64,000 bases of DNA from Acetobacter pomorum (GCF_002738225.1 NZ_PEBQ01000144.1:310001-374000), one strand, 5' to 3'. Positions 24,716-33,771 are shown, counted from the first letter of the stretch. Numbers and translations are program-made. The notes: generated by a model not told the origin, from the letters alone.

Positions 24716-26407
24716 ATGTCTTATTCCACCCAGCCTGCCCTTCCGGTTGGCCGTTATGCGTATGATGATGTTGATCGTACGTTTCTCAAGCAGCGTGTTG
24801 AGCAGTTTCGGGATCAGGTCCAGCGTCGTATTGCTGGGGAGCTGACCGAAGAAGAGTTCAAACCCCTGCGGTTGATGAACGGCCTGTATCTTCAGTTACA
24901 TGCCTATATGCTGCGTGTAGCCATTCCGTATGGTACGCTGAGTTCCCCCCAAATGCGTGCTCTGGCACATATCGCCAGAACGTATGATCGGGATTACGGG
25001 CACTTCACCACACGGCAGAATATCCAGTTCAACTGGATCAAGCTGGAAGATACGCCCGATATCCTGAACGTGCTGGCCGATGCAGAAATGCACGCTATCC
25101 AAACCAGTGGTAACTGCATCCGTAATGTCACGTCAGATCAGTTTGCTGGCGCAGCGGCGGATGAAGTGCTGGACCCACGCGTGCATGCTGAAATTCTGCG
25201 TCAGTGGTCTACCCTGCACCCAGAATTCACGTTTCTGCCGCGTAAGTTCAAGATTGCCATTTCCGGCAGCAAGCAGGACCGTGTAGCTGCACGCTTTCAT
25301 GATATCGGCCTGCTGGCCCGTAAGGGTGAAAATGGCCGTGCCGTGTTTGAGGTGTATGTTGGCGGCGGCTTGGGCCGCACCCCGATTGTGGGTGTAAAAC
25401 TGCGTGATGACCTGCCAGAAGAAGACCTGATTGCGTATCTGGAAGCCGTACTGCGTGTTTATAACGAATACGGCCGGCGCGATAATATGTACAAGGCCCG
25501 TATCAAGATACTGGTGCAGGCCTTGGGCGCAGAGGCTTTTCTGGCCAAGGTGAACGCAGAGTTTGCGGCTATGGATCGGGCGCGGTATCGCCTGCCAGCA
25601 GAAATTGTTGCGGCTATTCAGGCTCGTTTTGGCACACCAGAGTTTCAGGCTGAAAATGGCGCAGCAGACGCTTTGGCGGCCCAGCAAAAAGCCGATGCGG
25701 CATTTGATGCATGGGTGCGCACCAATACGCATGCTCACAAACAGCCTGGCTATGCGTGCGTGACCATCTCCTGCAAACCGGTGGGCGGTATTCCGGGGGA
25801 TGTAACTTCTGCTCAGATGGATCTGCTGGCAGATCTGGCGGATAAGTACAGTTTTGGTGAATTGCGTATTACGCATTTGCAAAACGTGGTGCTGGGCCAT
25901 GTGCGCCAGGATGCGCTGCATGAACTGTGGCAGATCCTTAAGGCAAACGGGCTGGGTACGGCCAATATCGAGATGGTGACAGACATTATTGCCTGCCCGG
26001 GTCTGGATTATTGTGCACTGGCCAATGCGCGTTCCATTCCCATTGCGCAAAAGCTGAGCGAACGCTTTGGAAATGCCACACTCCAGCAGGAAATTGGCCA
26101 CCTGCGGCTGAATATCTCTGGCTGCATCAATGCCTGCGGGCATCATCATGCGGGCCATATCGGTATTCTCGGTGTTGATAAACGGGGTGAGGAAGCATTC
26201 CAGATCACTCTGGGCGGCAGTGCGATGGAAGATGCCTCTGTTGGGCAGATTCTGGGTTCTGCACTTTCTGAAGATGAAACGGTTGATGCCGTGGCGCGGA
26301 TCATAGATACATATCTGGCCCAGCGTGAGGCCGGAGAACGATTTATTGATACGTGCCGCCGTCTTGGCACAGCCCCCTTCAAGGATGCAGCTTATGCCCC
26401 TGTTTGA
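24716..26407 (+). CDS. cysI: Nitrite/sulfite reductase (sulfite reductase hemoprotein)
   Basis: Sirohaem and [4Fe-4S] enzyme that reduces sulfite to sulfide in cysteine synthesis; 563 aa. The two-fold ferredoxin-like repeat is visible: the first half has TSGNCIRNVTSDQFAG, and the second half carries the cluster cysteines CPGLDYC and SGCINACGHHHAGHIG, which bind Fe4S4 and sirohaem. Spacing fits sulfite rather than nitrite reductase in context: it lies 33 bp after DUF2849 and overlaps DUF934 by 14 bp. No CysJ flavoprotein is nearby, so the electron donor is probably ferredoxin or another partner. No siroheme synthase (CysG) is nearby either. Confidence 0.93.
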   Translation: MSYSTQPALPVGRYAYDDVDRTFLKQRVEQFRDQVQRRIAGELTEEEFKPLRLMNGLYLQLHAYMLRVAIPYGTLSSPQMRALAHIARTYDRDYGHFTTRQNIQFNWIKLEDTPDILNVLADAEMHAIQTSGNCIRNVTSDQFAGAAADEVLDPRVHAEILRQWSTLHPEFTFLPRKFKIAISGSKQDRVAARFHDIGLLARKGENGRAVFEVYVGGGLGRTPIVGVKLRDDLPEEDLIAYLEAVLRVYNEYGRRDNMYKARIKILVQALGAEAFLAKVNAEFAAMDRARYRLPAEIVAAIQARFGTPEFQAENGAADALAAQQKADAAFDAWVRTNTHAHKQPGYACVTISCKPVGGIPGDVTSAQMDLLADLADKYSFGELRITHLQNVVLGHVRQDALHELWQILKANGLGTANIEMVTDIIACPGLDYCALANARSIPIAQKLSERFGNATLQQEIGHLRLNISGCINACGHHHAGHIGILGVDKRGEEAFQITLGGSAMEDASVGQILGSALSEDETVDAVARIIDTYLAQREAGERFIDTCRRLGTAPFKDAAYAPV

Positions 26408-26882
26408 AAACGGCCAGATTATTGAAGATACATGGCTGATTGCACAGGATGATCAGCCATTACCAGAAGGTGATGTGCTGGTGCCGTTGGCGCGCGTGGC
26501 TGAAGGGCTGGGCCGTAATGGTAATGGACGTCTGGGCGTTCTGCTCAAGCAGGATGAACAGGTTGAAGACCTTAAAACCATCCTGCCCCGGTTGGATGTT
26601 GTCTGCCTCACATTCCCCATTTTTCGTGATGGCCGGGCCTTCACGCAGGCGCGCAGCTTGCGTGAGCATCTGCATTATGCTGGCAAAATCCGTGTTACCG
26701 GGCATTTTCTGCCTGATCAGTACGAATTTTTGCTGCGTTGTGGGGTTGATCAGGTGGTTATTCCTGATGGCAGCAAGATTGATGTGTGGGAAAAAGCGCA
26801 TCATCGCTTCACCATTGCCTATCAGCCATCTGTGTTGAACGAAAAGCCAGAAGGTTTTGCGTTCAGGAGATTTCTTTCCTGA
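26394..26882 (+). CDS. DUF934 family protein
   Basis: A 162-aa protein of the DUF934 family, which in alpha- and betaproteobacteria sits immediately after cysI. It has the family segments DVLVPLARVAE, VCLTFPIFRDGRAFTQAR, LREHLHYAGKIRVTGHFLPD and QYEFLLRCGVDQ. The role is predicted only by neighbourhood, as an accessory to sulfite reduction. I start at MPLFENGQI (26394), overlapping cysI by 14 bp; the longer in-frame start would extend back into cysI. It ends 15 bp before the lipid A genes. Confidence 0.85.
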   Translation: MPLFENGQIIEDTWLIAQDDQPLPEGDVLVPLARVAEGLGRNGNGRLGVLLKQDEQVEDLKTILPRLDVVCLTFPIFRDGRAFTQARSLREHLHYAGKIRVTGHFLPDQYEFLLRCGVDQVVIPDGSKIDVWEKAHHRFTIAYQPSVLNEKPEGFAFRRFLS

Positions 26883-26897
26883 TCAGGCTACGTGGTT

Positions 26898-28925
26898 ATG
26901 TTGCGTGGCCTGAAGACAGACGGCAAAAATCTGGCCCGTAAGGCTGGCGTATGGAGTTTGCGCCAGTATTTGGGGTTTGCACTTAAAACAACGCGCTGGA
27001 CGTTTTTGGTTAACGAGCGGGCATGGCCACTGTTAACCAGCCAGAACGGACAAACAGCTGTTGTGGCGTTCTGGCATGAAGTGCTGCCCTTAACACCCGC
27101 TTTGTGGTGGTGGGCAGAGCCCCAAAACCCCCATATTCGCCTGCATGTGCTTATCAGCCGTAATCGCGATGGCCGCATGATTGCAGATGTGGTGGCGCCG
27201 TGGCGTATCTGGTCCATTGCCGGATCTTCAGATTCCAAAGGTAAAAACAAGGGAGGCGCCGCTGCGCTGCGGCGTATGCGTGCAAGCCTGCGCCATGGCA
27301 GCCTTGTGGCTATTACGCCAGATGGCCCGCGCGGTCCGCGCAGGCAAGCACAGCAAGGGGCACTGGCGCTTGCAGAACTGGCAGGCAAGCCAATTGTGCC
27401 TGTGGGGGCAACCTGTTTTGGGCTGCATCTGAAATCATGGGACAGAATGATCTTTCCCCTGCCATTTGGGCGTGGGGTTTTTGCGTGCGCTGCGCCCATA
27501 GAGATGCGCCGCCAGAAGGCCGCAGAACACACAGATCAGCAAGCCACCCCAGCCCAACAGCTGGAACATGCGCTTGATACGATGATGCACCTTGCGCAAA
27601 CCCCCGTAAACGCCCCCTTACCTTCTGGTTATATGCGGGAAAAAATTGTGCTGCGTCCCCTTTCTCTTATGCCGTCTCGTGTATGGCAGGTTGCCGCAAC
27701 CGTTCTCTCCCCCGCTTTGCCTTTTTTCTTGAGATGGCGGCAGACAAAAGGAAAAGAAATTCCAGCACGTGTGCGGGAAAAAATGGGTTTTCCCTCACAG
27801 CCGCGAGGTAGCGGAAATCTGCTATGGTTTCATGCCGCCAGTGTGGGAGAAACTGTTTCCATCCTGCCACTTGTTTTGGCATGTCTGGCGCAGAAATCTG
27901 ATGTACGCGTGTTGGTTACAACAGGCACGGTTACAGCTGCACGCGTGTTGGTGCAGCGCCTTGCGCATCCGCGTGTGATACATCAGTTCATGCCATTAGA
28001 TGTGCCGCGCTGGGGCAAACGTTTTTTGGATTACTGGCAACCCAAGGCTGCTGTTTTTACAGAAAGTGAGTTATGGCCCAACATGCTGGGGCTGTGCCAT
28101 ACACGTAATCTTCCGGTTATGCTTGTTAATGGCCGTATGTCTGCATCTTCCTTTAAAGGTTGGCAGCGTATGGGGCCTGTAGCCCGGCGCATGTTGGAGC
28201 GTTTTGCGTGGGTTTCCGCCCGATCTGATGAAGATGCACAACGGCTACAACAACTGGGTGCCACCAAACAGCTTGAGACAGGTGATCTGAAAACCGCAGC
28301 ACCTCCCTTACCGGTAGATGAAGCCGAACTGGCACGTTTGAAGGAACGCCTGGCAGGACGCAGAATTTTTGCAGCCGTTTCCACCCATCAGGGGGAAGAA
28401 CAGCAGATTGCACAGGCAGCCAAGCTGATCCGGCGTGATAACCCAGACGTGTTGGTGCTGGTTATTCCTCGTCACCCAGAACGTGGGGCGGATTTAAGTG
28501 TGATGCTGGGCTATGTGCCGCGCCGTGGTGCTGGTCAGATTCCGACAGAAGATGACCTGTTTTGGGTGTGCGATACGCTGGGCGAATTGGGGTTGTTTTT
28601 CCGTCTGGCACCCTGTGTGTTTATTGGCAATAGTCTGCCCGGTGTATTGGGTGGTGGCGGTGGGCATAATCCATTTGAACCGGCTCGTTTGGGATGTGCC
28701 ATTGCATCTGGCCCACTGGTGCAGAATTTTACAGATGCGTTCCGCCACATGGCGGCGGGCGTTACAATTGTGCATAATGCGCAGGAATTGGCTGCGTGGG
28801 TGCGGGATATGTTTGCCAATCCGTCCAGACGCCAGCAACTTGCGCAAAGTGTGCAGCAAGTCGCGACTGCTAATGCAGATTTGCCCGAACGCTTGGCAAA
28901 ACATATTCTTGCACAGATATGGTAA
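26898..28925 (+). CDS. waaA: DUF374 acyltransferase fused to Kdo transferase (KdtA)
   Basis: A single 675-aa ORF with two modules. Residues 1 to about 235 are a DUF374 lysophospholipid-acyltransferase-like domain: VAFWHEVLPLTPALWWW and VAITPDGPRGPRRQAQQGAL are typical. From about residue 246 the protein is a GT30 Kdo transferase: FHAASVGETVSILPLVLAC, FTESELWPN, VNGRMSASS, STHQGEEQQI, VIPRHPERG and GGGGHNPFEPA all match KdtA. The second domain's first Met (MREKIVLR, 27633) has no ribosome site, so this reads as one protein. Start is the ATG at 26898, though a GTG two codons upstream is closer to AGG. It overlaps lpxK by 7 bp. Site: inner membrane, cytoplasmic face. Confidence 0.88.
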   Translation: MLRGLKTDGKNLARKAGVWSLRQYLGFALKTTRWTFLVNERAWPLLTSQNGQTAVVAFWHEVLPLTPALWWWAEPQNPHIRLHVLISRNRDGRMIADVVAPWRIWSIAGSSDSKGKNKGGAAALRRMRASLRHGSLVAITPDGPRGPRRQAQQGALALAELAGKPIVPVGATCFGLHLKSWDRMIFPLPFGRGVFACAAPIEMRRQKAAEHTDQQATPAQQLEHALDTMMHLAQTPVNAPLPSGYMREKIVLRPLSLMPSRVWQVAATVLSPALPFFLRWRQTKGKEIPARVREKMGFPSQPRGSGNLLWFHAASVGETVSILPLVLACLAQKSDVRVLVTTGTVTAARVLVQRLAHPRVIHQFMPLDVPRWGKRFLDYWQPKAAVFTESELWPNMLGLCHTRNLPVMLVNGRMSASSFKGWQRMGPVARRMLERFAWVSARSDEDAQRLQQLGATKQLETGDLKTAAPPLPVDEAELARLKERLAGRRIFAAVSTHQGEEQQIAQAAKLIRRDNPDVLVLVIPRHPERGADLSVMLGYVPRRGAGQIPTEDDLFWVCDTLGELGLFFRLAPCVFIGNSLPGVLGGGGGHNPFEPARLGCAIASGPLVQNFTDAFRHMAAGVTIVHNAQELAAWVRDMFANPSRRQQLAQSVQQVATANADLPERLAKHILAQIW

Positions 28926-29914
28926 AGCTGTGTGCCCCTGTATTTTGGAGCAAGCCTTCTGCCAAAATAAGGCCATTACTGTTATGGCCGTTTTCCGCCA
29001 TTGTGGCGGCTGTAACGGCATATAAACAACGCCAGCCGGGCGAGTATGCACCCGTGCCTGTGTTGTGCTGTGGCAATATTTCTGTAGGCGGCACAGGTAA
29101 AACCACTGTGGTTCTGGACTTGGCGGCCCGTCTGCTCCAACGCGGTAAAAACCCTCATATTCTCACGCGAGGATACGGTGGACGTTTACGCACAACAACA
29201 CAGGTGAATCCTACCCTACACAGTGCACAGGATGTGGGGGATGAACCCTTGTTGCTGGCTCAGATTTGCCCTGTATGGGTTGGTGCAGATCGTGCTGCTT
29301 CTGCGCGTGCGGCTGTTGCGGCAGGTGCCGATTGTTTGTTGATGGATGATGGTTTTCAAAATCCATCTTTGCACAAAAATCTGTCTTTATTGGTGGTGGA
29401 TGGCAGCGTGGGCTTGGGGAATGGCCATGTATTGCCTGCCGGTCCGTTAAGAGAGCCGCCATTGCAGGCTTTTGCCCGTGCGCAGGCCACACTTTTGATT
29501 GGGGCAGATAAAACAGACTTTCAAACGCATTTCGGGCAAGTGGCACCGCACTTTATGCGCGCAGAACTCAGGCAGTCTGAAACTGTCAAAACTTTGCAGG
29601 GGCAGCGTTGTGTGGCCTTTGCTGGGCTGGGGCGGCCAGAAAAGTTTTTTGAAGGTCTTAAAAACTGCAATGTCACATTGGCGCAGGCGGTGGCCTTTCC
29701 CGACCATTATTTTTATAAACATCAGGATTTGAAGCGTCTGGCAGAAATGGCTCTTTCCTTGCAGACGCGTCTGGTAACAACACCCAAGGATGCCGTGCGT
29801 TTGCCTGAATACTTCCGCCAGAAAGTGACAGTTATAGGGGTGGATCTGGTATGGCAGAACCCGACCGCGCCAGACGCCTTGCTGGATCTGTTTTTGAATG
29901 GATCAGCAGGATGA
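28919..29914 (+). CDS. lpxK: Tetraacyldisaccharide 4'-kinase
   Basis: Membrane-bound kinase of 331 aa that phosphorylates the 4'-position of the lipid A disaccharide. The P-loop is NISVGGTGKTTVVLDLAARL near residue 57, an LpxK signature, then THILTRGYGGRL-type sequence (HILTRGYGGRL), a MDDGFQNPSLHKNLSLLVVD active-site region, and FPDHYFYKHQDL near the C-terminus. It overlaps the KdtA fusion by 7 bp and the acyltransferase by 4 bp, so the three form one translational block for lipid A and inner core assembly. Confidence 0.93.
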   Translation: MVKLCAPVFWSKPSAKIRPLLLWPFSAIVAAVTAYKQRQPGEYAPVPVLCCGNISVGGTGKTTVVLDLAARLLQRGKNPHILTRGYGGRLRTTTQVNPTLHSAQDVGDEPLLLAQICPVWVGADRAASARAAVAAGADCLLMDDGFQNPSLHKNLSLLVVDGSVGLGNGHVLPAGPLREPPLQAFARAQATLLIGADKTDFQTHFGQVAPHFMRAELRQSETVKTLQGQRCVAFAGLGRPEKFFEGLKNCNVTLAQAVAFPDHYFYKHQDLKRLAEMALSLQTRLVTTPKDAVRLPEYFRQKVTVIGVDLVWQNPTAPDALLDLFLNGSAG

Positions 29915-30834
29915 GCAGCAAAGTTCTTTCAACAGCCTTGATGCAGGCTGAGGCTCTGCTGGCCGGTGGTCTGTTAAAATGTCTCACATGGCTTGGGCCT
30001 TCTGCCGCTTCCAATGTTGCGGGTGGTATATGCCGCTTTATTGGCCCCAAACTGCCGGTTTCCCGCGTGGCCTATCGGAATCTGGAACTCGCCATGCCGG
30101 AGCTGAACCCACAGCAGCGTCGCCAGATTGTACAAGGTGTGTGGGAAAATCTGGGCCGCACGGTTGGGGAACTGCCCCATATTGCAGCCTTGCAGGAAAA
30201 TACGCCCAGAGGCCCAGGGTTTGAGGTTCAGGGCGCTGAATATCTGGAGGAACAGGCCCGTAAAGGTGGCTCTGTTCTGTTTGTATCCGGCCATATCGGA
30301 AACTGGGAAATGTTGCCCCCAGGTGTTGCGCGGCATGGCACACCTTTTGCGTCTTTTTACCGCGCCGCAGGTAATCCATTGATAGATGGTATGATCCGCC
30401 GTTTGCGCGATAAAGCCATGGGCAATACGCCTGTGCCATTATTTGCCAAAGGTGCCAAAGGTGCGCGGGAAGCACTTTCCTATGTCTCCAAAGGTGGTCG
30501 GCTGGGTATGCTGGTGGATCAGAAAATGAATGATGGCATTGAGGTCTTATTTTTTGGGCGTCCTGCCATGACAGCCCCTGCCCTTGCCGCCATGGCGCTG
30601 CGTTATCGCTGCCCAGTTATTCCCGGATATGTGGAGCGCCTTGGCCCAGCCCGTTTGCGTATTGTGGTGGAACCGCCGCTGGATCTGCCGGATACGGGAG
30701 ACCGCAAGCAGGATCTGCACGCATTGGCGCAGATGATCAATGATCGTCTTGAAACATGGATAAGGCGCAAGCCAGAAAGCTGGCTGTGGTTGCATAGGCG
30801 TTGGCCCAAGGAACTTTATAAGCGCAAAGCCTAG
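29911..30834 (+). CDS. lpxL: Late lipid A acyltransferase (LpxL/HtrB-like)
   Basis: Transfers a secondary acyl chain from acyl-ACP to Kdo2-lipid IVA at the inner membrane. The 307-aa product begins MSSKVLSTALMQAEALL, where the ATG overlaps the lpxK stop (ATGA). A weakly hydrophobic N-terminal segment precedes the catalytic HX4E motif in FVSGHIGNWEMLPPGVA. The rest has the LABLAT pattern, with GRLGMLVDQKMNDGIEVLFF and FGRPAMTAPALAAMALRY. Chain specificity cannot be assigned. It ends the lipid A run. Confidence 0.88.
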   Translation: MSSKVLSTALMQAEALLAGGLLKCLTWLGPSAASNVAGGICRFIGPKLPVSRVAYRNLELAMPELNPQQRRQIVQGVWENLGRTVGELPHIAALQENTPRGPGFEVQGAEYLEEQARKGGSVLFVSGHIGNWEMLPPGVARHGTPFASFYRAAGNPLIDGMIRRLRDKAMGNTPVPLFAKGAKGAREALSYVSKGGRLGMLVDQKMNDGIEVLFFGRPAMTAPALAAMALRYRCPVIPGYVERLGPARLRIVVEPPLDLPDTGDRKQDLHALAQMINDRLETWIRRKPESWLWLHRRWPKELYKRKA

Positions 30835-30956
30835 TTTTTGGGTGTGTGCATGTAAAGCATGGGCCGAATGCAGGCCTGGCTGCTCGTCTTGCTGCATGGA
30901 ACGGCGTATGGTGCATGTAATCCTTAATGTCTTGTTTTATCAGGAGTTACAGCAAC

Positions 30957-31754
30957 ATGTCTTCACCCAGCCCTGCTCTTGCCACACGTTTGGAAGCCGC
31001 GCGGGCTGTCGTGCATGATGCCGCACAGATGGCCATGGCCATGCGGCCGCCGCCGGGTGGGCCTCAGGCTTCGCAGAAATCTGCGCAGGATTGGCTGACA
31101 GAAACAGATGGCGCAGTAGAAGCCTTTATTGCCAACCGTATGAAAGCTCTTTTCCCCGATGATGGTTTTCAGGGGGAAGAAGGTGGTGTAGCGCGCACGG
31201 GCAGCCTGCGCTGGGTGGTGGACCCTATTGATGGTACATCCAACTATGCGCGAGGCCGTTGCCGCTGGTGTATCTCACTTGGTCTGCTGGATGGAGATGA
31301 ACCCGTTGCCGGTGTGATTGATGCCCCTGCTTTGGGTGAAGTTTATACGGCCCTACGTGGTTATGGTGCGTTTTTGAACGGCAAGCGTATTCAGGCTTCC
31401 CCCGTGAAGGACCCTGCCTGCTCGATGATTGAAATGGGCTGGAGTAACAGAGTACCCAAGCCCGTATTTATGGAAAAAATGGATGCCATTATGGCATTGG
31501 GCACCATGCCGCGTTCTGGTGGCTGTGGCGCACTGGCATTGGCAGACGTGGCCAGCGGGCGTCTGGATGGTTATATTGAAATTGTGATCAACTTGTGGGA
31601 TGTGGCTGCCGCCCTGCCCCTGTTGGCAGAAGCCGGGGCGCGCGTTTCCCCTTTCTTGCAAGAAGGTGGGCTCACGGGGCCAGCCACAATTATGGCAGCA
31701 AACCCGCATATTGCGCAGGTTCTTTCCAAGGCGGTATCCATTCCGCTGGCATAA
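30957..31754 (+). CDS. Inositol-monophosphatase family enzyme
   Basis: Mg-dependent sugar phosphatase of 265 aa. Metal and substrate motifs are present: GEEGG (within FQGEEGGVART), WVVDPIDGTSNYARG with the two aspartates, and the C-terminal NLWDVAAALPLLAEAGARVS. The family includes SuhB, CysQ and histidinol phosphatases; this one lacks clear features to choose between them. It differs from the HisN-like copy at 46.8 kb. Start is 30957 (MSSPSPALA), preceded by CAGGAG. A hairpin terminator follows. Confidence 0.85.
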   Translation: MSSPSPALATRLEAARAVVHDAAQMAMAMRPPPGGPQASQKSAQDWLTETDGAVEAFIANRMKALFPDDGFQGEEGGVARTGSLRWVVDPIDGTSNYARGRCRWCISLGLLDGDEPVAGVIDAPALGEVYTALRGYGAFLNGKRIQASPVKDPACSMIEMGWSNRVPKPVFMEKMDAIMALGTMPRSGGCGALALADVASGRLDGYIEIVINLWDVAAALPLLAEAGARVSPFLQEGGLTGPATIMAANPHIAQVLSKAVSIPLA

Positions 31755-31765
31755 ATGAAAAACAT

Positions 31766-31804
31766 GCACGCTGGGCCTTTCTGCGGCCACAAAAGCGTGC
31801 TTTC
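31766..31804 (+). terminator. Terminator after the inositol-monophosphatase gene
   Basis: GCACGCT (31766-31772) pairs with AGCGTGC (31794-31800), with an inner GGCC/GGCC step, followed by TTTCT. It is a typical intrinsic terminator shape eleven bases after the stop. Confidence 0.5.
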
Positions 31805-31845
31805 TAGCAGATCATATTTACCGGCTTATTGTGGAGAATTCCGGC

Positions 31846-32691
31846 ATGCGTCTGGTTACTTACCTTTCTTCTGCTTCTTTGGCTCTGGCTGCTGCGGTTT
31901 CTCTGTGTGTTGTGGCACCAGCACAGGCGGCTGATAAGACTCAGGCGCTGGTTGATAAGGCTGCCCTGAGCGTACAGGACGTTTTTGTAGGCGCCACCAG
32001 CCAAAGCCCAATGGTAATCAATCTGGCCAAAGCGCGCGCCGTAATGGTGTGCCCGGATATGTTCCGTATGTCTATTGCATTTGGTGGTGCGCATGGTGGT
32101 TGCTTGCTGCTGGCGCGAGATGCACGTGGATCATGGTCTGATCCGGCATTCTATACGCTCAGCACGGCATCCTTTGGCTTGCAGTTTGGGGTGCAGAGTT
32201 CCGAAATTGTCTTTTTTGTCATGACAGATCGCGGGTTGCAGGCTTTGCTGGATAGCCAGTTCCAGTTTTCTTCCAATGCAGGTGCCTCTTTTGCCAGCAT
32301 GAGCACAGCAATTGCCAAGGGAAACGCTGGCGCGCGTAATACGGATATTCTGATCGCCCAGAAATCTCAGGGTGTATTTGCAGGTGCTTCTCTTGGTGGC
32401 AGCAAGCTGACTGTGAACAGCGATGAAAACCGGGAATATTACAAGCAGAGCGTTGGCCCGGAAGATATTGTTGTTAGCATGCGTGTGAACAATCCGGATG
32501 CTGACCCATTGCGTAGTGTTCTGATGCGTTATGCTGCTATGGCAAAAAGCACGGGTAGCTCTGCCACATCTTCACGCGCATCTACCAGTAATGCAGTTTC
32601 TCAGAGCGATGCCGATGCGCTTGCGGATGACACTGTTGGGGCATCTGGCGGCGGTGGCATTAAGCAGGAAAGCCTGGGCCCATCTAAATAA
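31846..32691 (+). CDS. Secreted SYLF (Ysc84-type) lipid-binding domain protein
   Basis: A 281-aa exported protein. The signal is MRLVTYLSSASLALAAAVSL with a cleavage-type site after AQA. The mature part is the SYLF domain: MVINLAKARAVMVCPDMF, GGAHGGCLLLARDARGSW, PAFYTLSTASFGLQFGVQSS and DILIAQKSQGVFAGASLGGS. This family binds lipids or phosphoinositides in eukaryotes; in bacteria the role is unsettled. The last 45 residues are Ser/Ala-rich low complexity. I use the ATG at 31846 because GGAG lies 10 nt upstream; the GTG five codons earlier is less likely. No gene partner is evident. Confidence 0.85.
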   Translation: MRLVTYLSSASLALAAAVSLCVVAPAQAADKTQALVDKAALSVQDVFVGATSQSPMVINLAKARAVMVCPDMFRMSIAFGGAHGGCLLLARDARGSWSDPAFYTLSTASFGLQFGVQSSEIVFFVMTDRGLQALLDSQFQFSSNAGASFASMSTAIAKGNAGARNTDILIAQKSQGVFAGASLGGSKLTVNSDENREYYKQSVGPEDIVVSMRVNNPDADPLRSVLMRYAAMAKSTGSSATSSRASTSNAVSQSDADALADDTVGASGGGGIKQESLGPSK

Positions 32692-32698
32692 GCTTGCG

Positions 32699-32743
32699 GC
32701 ACTAAGCGCTTTCCTTCTTACAGAAGAAGAAAGCGCTTAGTGC
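32699..32743. terminator. 15-bp-stem bidirectional terminator overlapping mltG stop
   Basis: GCACTAAGCGCTTTC (32699-32713) and GAAAGCGCTTAGTGC (32729-32743) are perfectly complementary, with a partly paired CTTCT/AGAAG interior. The right arm covers the last codons and stop of mltG on the minus strand, so the hairpin can end both the SYLF transcript and the fab-mltG transcript. Confidence 0.7.
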
Positions 32744-33771
32744 GTATTATGCTGCCGAAAAACAGAAACATTCCGATTATGTTCGGCCAGCGTGGTGGAA
32801 AAATTATGCCCACCATTGCCATTTGCCACAAAGAAAAGAGCATCCCCACTGGCAGGGTGTGCCGCAGCCTCCAATGAAGAAAGACCGGGAGAACAGATAG
32901 GCCCAGGCGGTAGCCCTGTAACAACATAAGTGTTGTAAGGGTCTGGCGTAGCAAGATCTGTGCGTGTCAGTGCACGGCCCAGCGGCGGGTTCCCATGTGT
33001 GATGGCGTAAATAACCGTGGGGTCTGTTTGCAGCTTCATCCCCTTTTGCAGACGGTTTAGAAAAACACGCGCCACAACAGGTCTTTCCGCAGGCAAAGCG
33101 GTTTCTTTTTCTATCAGAGATGCCAGAACCAGCAGAATCTGAGGAGATGGTAAAATGCCATCAATGGCCGAATCACGCTTTTGCCAAACAGTAGCAAGTG
33201 CCACTTGCATGGCGTTTTGTGCACGCTTTACAAGTTCGGCGCGCGTACTGTTGCGCAGATAATTGTAGGTTTGCGGCAACGTACTGCCTTCTGCGGGCAA
33301 AGGCGTATCACCATTCAAAAATGGCGCTGTGGCAATAAGTGCCTGAATCTGGTGGGCAGAAAGCCCTTCAGGAATGGTTAGTTTATGTAAAACGGGTTTG
33401 CCATGCCGCAGAATAAACAATACATTCTGCATGGAAACATGCTGCGGAAAATGAAGTTCTGCCGCATGGAGCTGCCCATCTTTACGTGTCAGAGAGATAG
33501 CCGTAACAAACAGCTTATCCGTTAACCAGCCAGATGGGAGAACCTGCGCTTGCTGTAGTGCTGCTAAGGTGCTGGCGTAATTGCCATGTGGCACAACAAC
33601 ATCCGTGGCCTCAACCAAAGGCCCCGGTTGTATATAGGTATACCATGCAAAAAAACCTGTTCCTCCCCCTGCCAAGGCAGAAAGAAGAAACAGGCTCCCT
33701 AGCCATTTCAGGGCAGCACGGCCTTTTCTGGCAGGCTGTTTTGCTGGCTTTTTTTTAGGTTTAGACGCCAC
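32737..33771 (-). CDS. mltG: Endolytic murein transglycosylase MltG
   Basis: Inner-membrane enzyme of 344 aa (YceG family) that cleaves nascent glycan strands and sets their length. A basic N-terminus (SKPKKKPAKQPARKGRA) precedes one transmembrane helix (LGSLFLLSALAGGGTGFFAW), a LysM-like region, and the YceG core with the catalytic glutamate in LASLIEKETALPAERPVVAR, then FLNRLQKGMKLQTDPTVIYA. Start is the GTG at 33771; a TTG two codons earlier is the other option. The start lies within the fabF 3' end, the conserved fabF-mltG coupling. Confidence 0.92.
   Translation of the reverse strand: MASKPKKKPAKQPARKGRAALKWLGSLFLLSALAGGGTGFFAWYTYIQPGPLVEATDVVVPHGNYASTLAALQQAQVLPSGWLTDKLFVTAISLTRKDGQLHAAELHFPQHVSMQNVLFILRHGKPVLHKLTIPEGLSAHQIQALIATAPFLNGDTPLPAEGSTLPQTYNYLRNSTRAELVKRAQNAMQVALATVWQKRDSAIDGILPSPQILLVLASLIEKETALPAERPVVARVFLNRLQKGMKLQTDPTVIYAITHGNPPLGRALTRTDLATPDPYNTYVVTGLPPGPICSPGLSSLEAAAHPASGDALFFVANGNGGHNFSTTLAEHNRNVSVFRQHNTH

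Noticed and set aside
25133-26158. 341-codon ORF antisense to cysI
   Set aside because: Shadow of the sulfite reductase gene; no motif, no ribosome site.
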